A DNA stretch of 8,178 bases from an uncultured Eubacteriales bacterium (GTDB lineage: Bacteria; Bacillota; Clostridia; Oscillospirales; Oscillospiraceae): the NCBI GenBank assembly GCA_900550585.1, contig URST01000085.1, forward strand, positions 1-8,178. Direction: 5' to 3'. This document shows positions 1 to 5,634 of this stretch, one piece after another. How positions within the stretch are numbered: the first letter of the stretch is position 1; every line of letters begins with the position of its first letter. Position numbers and translations under genes: made by a program. Below the pieces are notes generated by a model that did no database searches, was not told where the DNA came from, and worked only from the letters and a program-made list of their open reading frames with translations.

Positions 1-874
1 GCGGGATGGTGCCGTCCAGAATGCCGTCGGTGTAGCCGGCGATGGTGGTCATGGGCGTTTTCAGCTCGTGGGACACATTGGCGATGAAGTCCCGCCGCTG
101 CCGCTCCGTCTCCTGCAGGGAGTCCGCCATGGCGTTGAACGCCGTGGCCAGCTCGCCGATCTCGCCGCCGCTGCTGGTCTCCTGCATCCGCACATCAAAG
201 TTGCCGTCAGCGTAGGCCCGCGTGGCCTGCACCATCTCCGTGATGGGCTTGATCTGGTTCATGGACGTGACGGAGCTGGTGACGAAGGCGATCAGCAGGA
301 TAATGGCGCTGAGCATGAAGAACAGGCCGATGAACGACCGCCACATCTCCATCAGGGCCGTGCCGTCCATGACGGCCAGCACAAGGCCCAGCACCTGCCC
401 GTCCTCGCCGGTCATGGGCACGCCCACCACGAATTTCTTCTGCTCGTAGACGCCCACGGTGCTGCGGCCCTCATAGCCGTCGCCCTCGGCGAAGGTTTTC
501 GTCACGATCTCCTCCGGCACCCGGACGGACTTGCCCACCAGCCCCGCGTCGGAGGTCAGCAGCACGTCGCCCTCCCGGTTGCAGATCAGGAAGTCCACGT
601 CCGTCATCCGGGACGCCACGCCGGCCAGTGCCCGCAGGGCGTCCTCCTGGGCGGTCTCCGTCTCGTCGTTGGGCAGCAGATAGTTCACCGACAGCTGGGC
701 GATGAGATTGGCCCGGTCCCGCATCTCGCTGCGCTTTTCGGACACAGTATAGTTATAGCTCAGGGCGTAGAACGACACGCCCAGCAGCACCATGGTCAGC
801 AGCACCATACCGGCGCTGAGCATGAACTGCCGCCAGTACAGGCTGTCCATGGCCCGTTTGATCCTCTCCCGCAT
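1..874 (-). CDS. Sensor histidine kinase, 3' end outside the window
   Basis: This is the N-terminal 291 residues of a membrane sensor kinase that should phosphorylate the response regulator encoded just upstream. A short cytoplasmic start is followed by a membrane segment (about 18-40), an extracellular sensor domain of about 135 residues, a second membrane segment (about 180-202), a HAMP linker (about 203-255) and the start of the HisKA dimerisation domain. The H-box reads FIANVSHELKTPMTTIAGY, with the phospho-acceptor at His269. No cytoplasmic PAS domain lies between HAMP and HisKA. The sensor part looks like a single Cache/PAS-like fold, but its ligand cannot be read from sequence. The ATPase domain lies beyond position 1. 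The start is the ATG at 874, four bases after the regulator's stop codon, with a weak AGTAAGG site overlapping that stop, so translation is probably coupled. The family is certain; the signal sensed is unknown. Confidence 0.93.
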   Translation of the reverse strand, partial: MRERIKRAMDSLYWRQFMLSAGMVLLTMVLLGVSFYALSYNYTVSEKRSEMRDRANLIAQLSVNYLLPNDETETAQEDALRALAGVASRMTDVDFLICNREGDVLLTSDAGLVGKSVRVPEEIVTKTFAEGDGYEGRSTVGVYEQKKFVVGVPMTGEDGQVLGLVLAVMDGTALMEMWRSFIGLFFMLSAIILLIAFVTSSVTSMNQIKPITEMVQATRAYADGNFDVRMQETSSGGEIGELATAFNAMADSLQETERQRRDFIANVSHELKTPMTTIAGYTDGILDGTIP

Positions 875-878
875 GGCC

Positions 879-1559
879 TTACTTCACTTCGAACTTGTAG
901 CCCACGCCCCACACGGTTTTCAGTTCCCACTGGTCGGAGACGTTCTCGATCTTCTCCCGCAGGCGCTTGATGTGGACATCCACGGTGCGGCTGTCGCCGA
1001 AATAGTCGAAGCCCCACACCTCGTCCAGCAGCTGGTTGCGGGTGTAGACCCGGTTGGGCGTGGCCGCCAGATGGTACAGAAGCTCCAGCTCCTTGGGGGG
1101 CGTATCCACCTTCTTGCCGTCCACCAGCAGCTCATAGCTGTCCAGATTGATCTCCAGCTTGTCGAACACCAGCTTCTTCTTGGTATCGTCGGGGATCTCG
1201 CTGCGGCGCAGCACCGCGTTGATGCGGGCCATCAGTTCCTTCATCTCAAAGGGCTTCACCAGATAGTCGTCAGCGCCCATCTCCAGGCCGGTGATGCGGT
1301 CGCCCACGTCGCTCTTGGCGGTCAGCATGATGATGGGCGTCTTGCCCTTCTCCCGGATGTGGGCGCACACGGCCCAGCCGTCCATAACGGGCAGCATGAT
1401 GTCCAGCAGCACCATGTCCGGTGCCTGCCGGTCGTACTCCTCCACGGCCTTGCCGCCGTCGTAGGCCGCCCGCACCTCGAAGCCCTCCTTCTCCAGATAC
1501 ATACGGATCAGCTCCGATATATTGCGGTCATCCTCTACCACCAGAATGTTGCGTGCCAT
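879..1559 (-). CDS. OmpR/PhoB-family response regulator
   Basis: This is a full-length DNA-binding response regulator of 226 residues, the usual size for the family. The receiver domain (1-120) has the acidic pocket Glu9/Asp10/Asp11, phospho-acceptor Asp53 (in LLDIMLP), the switch Thr80 and the conserved Lys102 (VKPF). The winged-helix output domain (about 127-225) has the recognition-helix region SRTVDVHIKRLREKI and the closing wing VWGVGYKFE. A strong ribosome site (AGGAGGAGA) sits seven to nine bases before the ATG at 1559. The gene is first in a two-gene operon with the histidine kinase at 1-874. Its promoter carries three hexamers in 11-bp register, the arrangement this family binds as tandem dimers, so autoregulation is likely (inferred). 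It resembles PhoP, SrrA and WalR-type regulators; I cannot assign one name, and the regulon is unknown. Confidence 0.95.
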   Translation of the reverse strand: MARNILVVEDDRNISELIRMYLEKEGFEVRAAYDGGKAVEEYDRQAPDMVLLDIMLPVMDGWAVCAHIREKGKTPIIMLTAKSDVGDRITGLEMGADDYLVKPFEMKELMARINAVLRRSEIPDDTKKKLVFDKLEINLDSYELLVDGKKVDTPPKELELLYHLAATPNRVYTRNQLLDEVWGFDYFGDSRTVDVHIKRLREKIENVSDQWELKTVWGVGYKFEVK

Positions 1560-1595
1560 GGCCGTCTCCTCCTGCTCGGTGTATTTTTACCTTGT

Positions 1596-1637
1596 ATTAT
1601 ACCGGCCAACCTTAATTTTTCCTGAACGTTTTGTAAA
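1596..1637 (-). promoter_or_regulatory. Promoter of the two-component operon with 11-bp-phased direct repeats
   Basis: Read on the minus strand, the hexamers TTTACA (1637-1632), TTCAGG (1626-1621) and TTAAGG (1615-1610) are each separated by exactly five bases. A perfect TATAAT -10 box follows at 1601-1596, eight bases after the last repeat. No good TTGACA lies 17 bases upstream of the -10; the middle repeat falls at a 19-base spacing. A missing -35 box replaced by 11-bp-phased repeats is typical of promoters activated by PhoB/PhoP-type regulators. The region is also markedly AT-richer than the flanking genes. The -10 is well supported; the regulator binding is inference. Confidence 0.65.
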
Positions 1638-1655
1638 CTCGGCGGTATAACTGTT

Positions 1656-2672
1656 TTAGTCTACCACACTTTCCGCCGTTTGTACAGTCTCCGGCGCCGG
1701 CCCGATGGTGATGTCCGCGTAGTACCACATCAGGATCTCCTGCCACGTCTTTCCCTGCCGCGCCAGCTCGTTGGCGCCGTACTGGCTCATGCCCACGCCG
1801 TGGCCGTAGCCTGTGACCCGGAACGTCACCTTGTCCGCCGCCGCGTCCACGGTAAAGCACGCCGACCGCAGGGAGAAGATGCGCCGCACCTCCACGCCCC
1901 GCAGCGGCGCGCCGCACACCTCCACGGTGCTGACCCGTCCCGAGTCGTCCCGCTCCACCGTGCCGAACCACTTGTCCGGCCCGGCGCTGAACGTCAGCTC
2001 CGGATGAGCCTGGGCCAGCAGGGCCTTCGCCTCCGCCGCCGTAAATTCCGCCGCGCTGTAATAGTTGGGCACTGTCTCCTCCCCCTCCGGACTGTCCACG
2101 CTCCGCAGGTACGGCACATCGCCGCTCCACACATCCCCGGCCTCCGCCGTTTTCCCGGCGGAGGAGGAGTGGAACACCGCCAGAATGGGCTGGCCGTCAT
2201 ACAGCGCCGCCTGTCCGTCCGTGGCGGCCACCGCCTCCCCGATGCGGCGCTCCCAACCGTCGAAGTCCTCGCCCCACTTCTCCCGCGCCGCGTCCTCCGA
2301 CAGCCACGCGCTGCAGCAGGCCGGATCGGTGCACACGTCTGCGTCCGGGTGGGCCTCCTTCCGCCCCGCCGCCAGCTGGTAGTACACATAGGTGCGCTCC
2401 GCCGCCGCCTGCGCCTTCAGCGCCTCCAGCTGGAAGCTGGCGGGCATCTCGCCCCGCACCACGCCCCGCAGGTACTGGTCCAGCGCCATATTCTCCACTG
2501 TTTCCCCGTCCTTTACCGCCAGAAATACCGCGCTGTCCCGCTGTCCCCGGACGGACTGCTCCTGCGCATCGCCCTCCTGCGTCTCCGGCACGCGCTCCTT
2601 CCCCGCCGCCAGATACGCGCCCCCGAACAGCAGCACCGTCAGCACCAGTGCCGCCGCTGCAGATCGCCGCAT
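1656..2672 (-). CDS. spoIID: Stage II sporulation protein D (SpoIID), peptidoglycan lytic transglycosylase
   Basis: SpoIID is the mother-cell membrane enzyme that, with SpoIIP and SpoIIM, thins septal peptidoglycan so that the mother cell membrane can engulf the forespore. The 338-residue protein starts with a signal-anchor helix (about 4-23). The SpoIID/LytB core follows: LRGVVRGEMPASF, with Glu75 at the position of the known catalytic Glu in EMP; EALKAQAAAERTYVYY; a Cys cluster (Cys114, Cys119, Cys120 in VCTDPACC) corresponding to the zinc-binding region of clostridial SpoIID; HSSSAGKTAEAGDVWSG; and the C-terminal signature GYGHGVGMSQYGAN. I chose the ATG at 2672, preceded by GGAGGTGAT at seven-base spacing; an in-frame ATG at 2714 lies upstream of the promoter and has no ribosome site. 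The sigma-E-like promoter at 2691-2720 fits the known control of spoIID. No terminator is visible before the two-component promoter. Confidence 0.95.
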   Translation of the reverse strand: MRRSAAAALVLTVLLFGGAYLAAGKERVPETQEGDAQEQSVRGQRDSAVFLAVKDGETVENMALDQYLRGVVRGEMPASFQLEALKAQAAAERTYVYYQLAAGRKEAHPDADVCTDPACCSAWLSEDAAREKWGEDFDGWERRIGEAVAATDGQAALYDGQPILAVFHSSSAGKTAEAGDVWSGDVPYLRSVDSPEGEETVPNYYSAAEFTAAEAKALLAQAHPELTFSAGPDKWFGTVERDDSGRVSTVEVCGAPLRGVEVRRIFSLRSACFTVDAAADKVTFRVTGYGHGVGMSQYGANELARQGKTWQEILMWYYADITIGPAPETVQTAESVVD

Positions 2673-2690
2673 ACCATCACCTCCCGCCCC

Positions 2691-2720
2691 AGTGTATGCC
2701 GCGGCCTGTCCCATGTATGC
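2691..2720 (-). promoter_or_regulatory. Sigma-E-like promoter of spoIID
   Basis: On the minus strand, CATACACT (2698-2691) matches the sigma-E -10 consensus CATACAHT at every position. GCATACA (2720-2714), 15 bases upstream, matches the first five positions of the -35 consensus KMATATT. A start site about seven bases past the -10 would put the ribosome site GGAGGTGAT at the very 5' end of the message. The -35 element begins two bases past the T-run of the tadA terminator, so the promoter occupies the whole gap. In Bacillus subtilis, spoIID is a classic sigma-E gene. The consensus is quoted from memory. Confidence 0.7.
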
Positions 2721-2721
2721 G

Positions 2722-2752
2722 CAAAAAAGAAGCGGGGCGTCCCCGCCCCGCA
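2722..2752 (-). terminator. Rho-independent terminator after tadA
   Basis: Read on the minus strand, a perfect 8-bp stem GCGGGGCG / CGCCCCGC (2751-2744 and 2739-2732) closes a four-base GGGA loop. It is followed by TTCTTTTTT (2731-2723). It lies just past the tadA stop codon and separates tadA transcription from the spoIID promoter directly downstream. Confidence 0.92.
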
Positions 2753-2758
2753 GACTCT

Positions 2759-3208
2759 TTATTTCCGCCGCATCTCCGCGAAGAACTCCGCCAGCAGCGC
2801 CCGGCTCTCCCCGGCGCAGATGCCGCCCACCAGCTGGGGCCGGTGGGGGAACGCCTCCATGAACAGGTTCAGCACCCCGCCGCAGGCCCCCATGGCCTCA
2901 TCCCTGGCGCCGTAGAACACACGGGCCACCCGTGCGTTGATGATGGCTCCCGCGCACATGGGGCACGGCTCCAGCGTCACATACAGGTCGCAGTCCTCCA
3001 GCCGCCACGAGCCCAGCGCCGCGTTGGCCTCCGCCATGGCCTCCATCTCCGCGTGGGAGTACACGGCCTGCTTCTCCTCCCGCCGGTTCCGGCCCCGTCC
3101 GATGACCCTGCCATCGCGCACGATGACGCAGCCCACCGGCACCTCGCCGTGGGCCGCCGCCTCCCGCGCCAGCGCCAGCGCCTGCTCCATGTAGTCTCTG
3201 TGCTCCAT
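2759..3208 (-). CDS. tadA: tRNA-specific adenosine deaminase TadA
   Basis: TadA deaminates adenosine 34 to inosine in the anticodon of tRNA-Arg(ACG), allowing one tRNA to read several codons. The 149-residue protein is a complete single-domain cytidine-deaminase fold. The zinc ligand and catalytic glutamate are His52 and Glu54 (SHAEMEAM); the other two ligands are Cys82 and Cys85 in LEPCPMCAGAII. Further TadA features are GEVPVGCVIVRDG (21-33), RVFYGARDEAMGACGG (96-111) and the C-terminal helix ALLAEFFAEMRRK. The start at 3208 has an AAAGGA site a few bases upstream. A strong terminator follows the stop, so tadA looks like a single-gene transcript. It is divergent from the yaaL-bofA pair across about 95 bases. 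I see no clear vegetative promoter for it in that gap; weak hexamers such as TGGACA exist, but without a convincing partner. Confidence 0.94.
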   Translation of the reverse strand: MEHRDYMEQALALAREAAAHGEVPVGCVIVRDGRVIGRGRNRREEKQAVYSHAEMEAMAEANAALGSWRLEDCDLYVTLEPCPMCAGAIINARVARVFYGARDEAMGACGGVLNLFMEAFPHRPQLVGGICAGESRALLAEFFAEMRRK

Positions 3209-3253
3209 CTCTGTCCTTTCCGGGGGAACGGTGTCGCCCCTGATTAACGCCGG

Positions 3254-3281
3254 TCATATTTGTCCAAACTATCCGTACACT
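3254..3281 (+). promoter_or_regulatory. Sigma-E-like promoter of the DUF2508-bofA pair
   Basis: TCATATT at 3254-3260 matches the sigma-E -35 consensus KMATATT at all seven positions. CGTACACT at 3274-3281 matches the -10 consensus CATACAHT at seven of eight. The spacer is 13 bases, slightly shorter than the usual 14-15, which is the main doubt. A start near 3288 would place the GGGAGGA ribosome site at 3291-3297 close to the 5' end, as for spoIID. A sigma-A reading (TACACT as -10) lacks a reasonable -35. An 11-bp odd palindrome, GTACACTGTAC (3275-3285), overlaps the -10. Confidence 0.55.
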
Positions 3282-3303
3282 GTACATGACGGGAGGAATC
3301 ACC

Positions 3304-3636
3304 ATGGCCAAACGATCCACCACCGACTCCGCGCTCCGCGACCTGAAGCAGGAGCTGCTCCGCACCAACGACGCCCTGAAGGACGCCTACATCCGCTTTA
3401 ACTGCGTCTGCGACTCTGAACTCATCGAAGCCAGCATCTACGAGATCAGCGCCCTGAAGGCCCGCTGCAATTACCTGCTGCGCCGCATCAAGGAGCTCAG
3501 CGGCGAGCCGGTGCCCTCCGCCGTGCCCCGCGCCCAGCCGGTGCGGGCCGCGGCGGCTGCCGCCGCAGCGGAGGAGCCTGCCGCACCCTGCGTCGCCGCC
3601 GACGCCATGAAAGGAGGGCCTGTATGTCGCTCGTAG
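3304..3636 (+). CDS. yaaL: DUF2508 (YaaL-like) protein
   Basis: This is a small cytoplasmic protein of 110 residues and unknown biochemical function. It belongs to the DUF2508/YaaL family, found next to bofA in many spore formers. The family core spans about 10-65: a helical stretch DLKQELLRTNDALKDAYIRF, then CVCDSELIEASIYEISALKARCNYLLRRIKEL. It has no signal peptide or membrane segment. The tail (about 66-110) is rich in Ala and Pro, including eight consecutive alanines (83-89 region), and is longer than I expect for the family. I chose the ATG at 3304 because GGGAGGA lies six bases upstream; an in-frame ATG at 3286 lies before that site. The 3' end overlaps the bofA start by 13 bases, implying translational coupling. 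It is likely transcribed by sigma-E RNA polymerase from the promoter just upstream. Confidence 0.85.
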   Translation: MAKRSTTDSALRDLKQELLRTNDALKDAYIRFNCVCDSELIEASIYEISALKARCNYLLRRIKELSGEPVPSAVPRAQPVRAAAAAAAAEEPAAPCVAADAMKGGPVCRS

Positions 3637-3890
3637 AAAAATGCGCCCTGGGCCTTGTGCTGCTTTTCCTGCTGGTGGCCTGTCTGCGCCTGCTGCGCCA
3701 GCCGCTGAAGCTGGCGCTGCGGGTGCTGCTCAACAGCGCCCTGGGCTTCTGCGCCGTGTGGCTGCTGAACATGACCACCGCCGTCACCGGCATGTCCCTG
3801 GGGCTGAACATCTTCAACGCCGTGACCATCGGCGTGCTGGGCGTGCCGGGTCTCGGCCTGCTGCTCCTGCTGAAATGGGTGCTGGTGTAG
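3624..3890 (+). CDS. bofA: Pro-sigma-K processing inhibitor BofA
   Basis: BofA is an integral membrane protein of the outer forespore membrane. It holds the intramembrane protease SpoIVFB inactive, delaying maturation of sigma-K until the forespore signals. The 88-residue product has hydrophobic segments at about 8-24 and 33-54 and a hydrophobic C-terminal region. The hallmark C-terminus is GLNIFNAVTIGVLGVPGLGLLLLLKWVLV (60-88, given here as GLNIFNAVTIG then VLGVPGLGLL and the tail). Asn49 and Asn62 align by eye with two Asn residues known to be important in the Bacillus subtilis protein; the Thr expected three residues after the second is Asn65 here. The start at 3624 is preceded by AAGGAGG and overlaps the end of the DUF2508 gene. 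Only seven bases separate its stop from the end of the opposing hydrolase gene, with no terminator visible. Confidence 0.9.
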   Translation: MSLVEKCALGLVLLFLLVACLRLLRQPLKLALRVLLNSALGFCAVWLLNMTTAVTGMSLGLNIFNAVTIGVLGVPGLGLLLLLKWVLV

Positions 3891-3897
3891 CTACATA

Positions 3898-5634
3898 TCA
3901 GAACCGCAGCTTCTCATTGATCCGCCGCATCCGCGCCGCGTCGGGCTTGCAGACCCGCCGGTCGAATGTCAGCAGTCCGTTGACCTCATCCTCCACATCG
4001 CTGACCTGGGTATAAACCGCCGCTGACAGTCCCTGGGCCGCGATGAGGGGGATGACTTCGTTTTCATACAGCTTTTCCACCGCGTCCATCCAGCTGCCCG
4101 CGTCCCTGTACGCCCGGTAGCCGAAGGACTTCTCCGTGGTATAGTGCCCCGCCAGCGGCAGACTGTACCCGCCGAACTCCGTAAGGGCCAGCGCCCGCCG
4201 CCCGTCGTGCTTCATCCGCACCGGCTTGTAGTACACATGGTACGACCGCAGGTCTCCCGCCCCCTGATCGTGCCAGCCGGAGGCGTGGTCGATGAGCCGG
4301 GTGGGGTCCAGCCCCCGCACCTTTTCCGCCATCCGCGCCGCGTCGAACTGGCCCCAGCCCTCGTTGAAGGGCACCCACAGGCACAGGCTCACGCAGTTGT
4401 ACAGCAGCTCAACGGTGCCCTCCAGCTCCCGCTCATACTGCCGCCGTCCCGCCTCCCCGGCCCGCCCGAACCGGCGGGAGGGCGCGTCCTTCAGGTGTAC
4501 GCCGATAAACGGCAGCACCTGGGTATACAGCGGGTCAAAATTTTCAAACCCGGACACCATATCCTGCCACACCAGCATCCCCAGCCGGTCGCAGTGGTAG
4601 TACCACCGTAGCGGCTCGATCTTGATGTGCTTGCGCAGCATGTTGAAGCCCAGCTCCTTCATGGTGCGGATGTCATAGATCATGGCCTCGTCCGACGGCG
4701 GGGTGTACAGCCCGTCGGACCAGTACCCCTGGTCCAGCAGCCCCGTCTGGAAGTACGGTGCGTTGTTCAGGGCCAGCACCTGCCGCCCCTGATGCAGCAT
4801 CACCGAGAATTTCCGCATGCCGAAATAGCTGCTGACCCGGTCCGCCCCCAGCTCGATGTCCACATCGTACAGAAACGGGTCCTCCGGGGACCACGGGCGG
4901 AACTGCGCCGCCGGGATGTCGGACACGCCGTCGCCGTTGGCGTCGGCCTGCCCCTCCGCGATCACCGCGTCCCCGGCCCGCACCGTCACCCGTGCGCCCG
5001 CCGCCGCATCCGCCTCGATGTGCCAGTGCAGCCGCTTTCCGTCAAAATCCGGCGTCAGCCGGACGCTTTTCACATAGTTCTCCGGCACGCTCTCCAGCCA
5101 CACCGTCTGCCAGATGCCGCTGGTGGCGGTGTACCAGATGCCGCCCCGCTTATACCGCTGCTTGCCCATGCCGTACACGCCGCCCTCGGCGTCGTCGGTG
5201 ACGGCCACGGTCAGCCGGTTCTCACCCCCGGTCAGCAGCGCCGTGATGTCCATGCAGAACGGCAGATAGCCGCCCTCGTGGCAGCCTGCCTCCCGCCCGT
5301 TCACCAGCACCCGGCAGCACTGGTCCACCGCGCCGAAGTGCAGCAGCACCCGGTCCCGCCGGAATCCCTCCGGCAGGGTGAACATCCGCTCGTACCACAG
5401 TGTCTCGCCGCTTTGCAGCTGGAAGCCGCAGCCGGACAGCAGGCTCTCCGGCGCAAAGGGCACCCGTATTTTTCCGGTATTGCGGCGGGTGTACTCGTCC
5501 CCGTCCTCCACCGCGTAGTCCCACAGGCCATTGAGGCACAGATAGCTGCTGCGCACCAGCTGGGGCCGGGGATACTCCGCCAGCGGGCAGGCCCTGTCCA
5601 GCATCTCGCCCCACGGCGTATAAAGCTGCTTCAT
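3898..5634 (-). CDS. Glycoside hydrolase family 2 enzyme, cytoplasmic
   Basis: This 578-residue enzyme should remove a terminal sugar from glycosides by a retaining mechanism. The N-terminal jelly-roll sugar-binding domain (about 5-182) includes LNGLWDYAV and YERMFTLPEGF. An Ig-like sandwich follows (about 185-278), then the TIM barrel (about 285-578) with MKELGFNMLRKHIKIEP and WYYHCDRLGMLVWQDM. The catalytic acid/base is Glu425 (PFNEGWGQF); the likely nucleophile is Glu486 (LTEFGGYS). There is no signal peptide. The NxK motif of beta-glucuronidases and the long C-terminal domains of LacZ are absent, so the substrate is undetermined. I chose the ATG at 5634 (AAAGGGGG upstream); its ATGA overlaps the transporter's stop by four bases, so the two are translationally coupled. 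An in-frame ATG at 5673 lies inside the transporter gene and lacks a site. A DANGDGVSD loop (231-239) resembles a calcium-binding loop. Confidence 0.92.
   Translation of the reverse strand: MKQLYTPWGEMLDRACPLAEYPRPQLVRSSYLCLNGLWDYAVEDGDEYTRRNTGKIRVPFAPESLLSGCGFQLQSGETLWYERMFTLPEGFRRDRVLLHFGAVDQCCRVLVNGREAGCHEGGYLPFCMDITALLTGGENRLTVAVTDDAEGGVYGMGKQRYKRGGIWYTATSGIWQTVWLESVPENYVKSVRLTPDFDGKRLHWHIEADAAAGARVTVRAGDAVIAEGQADANGDGVSDIPAAQFRPWSPEDPFLYDVDIELGADRVSSYFGMRKFSVMLHQGRQVLALNNAPYFQTGLLDQGYWSDGLYTPPSDEAMIYDIRTMKELGFNMLRKHIKIEPLRWYYHCDRLGMLVWQDMVSGFENFDPLYTQVLPFIGVHLKDAPSRRFGRAGEAGRRQYERELEGTVELLYNCVSLCLWVPFNEGWGQFDAARMAEKVRGLDPTRLIDHASGWHDQGAGDLRSYHVYYKPVRMKHDGRRALALTEFGGYSLPLAGHYTTEKSFGYRAYRDAGSWMDAVEKLYENEVIPLIAAQGLSAAVYTQVSDVEDEVNGLLTFDRRVCKPDAARMRRINEKLRF

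Noticed and set aside
68..970. Long plus-strand open frame opposite the kinase and regulator genes
   Set aside because: Its translation is rich in His, Gln, Arg and Gly with no recognisable domain. It is antisense to clear two-component genes and is explained by high GC content.
1638..1655. A terminator between spoIID and the two-component promoter
   Set aside because: No inverted repeat followed by a T-run can be drawn on the minus strand after the spoIID stop.
1680..2915. Plus-strand open frame of about 411 codons opposite spoIID
   Set aside because: It has Arg/Pro/His-rich low-quality sequence and runs across the tadA terminator and spoIID promoter. spoIID on the other strand has full family signatures.
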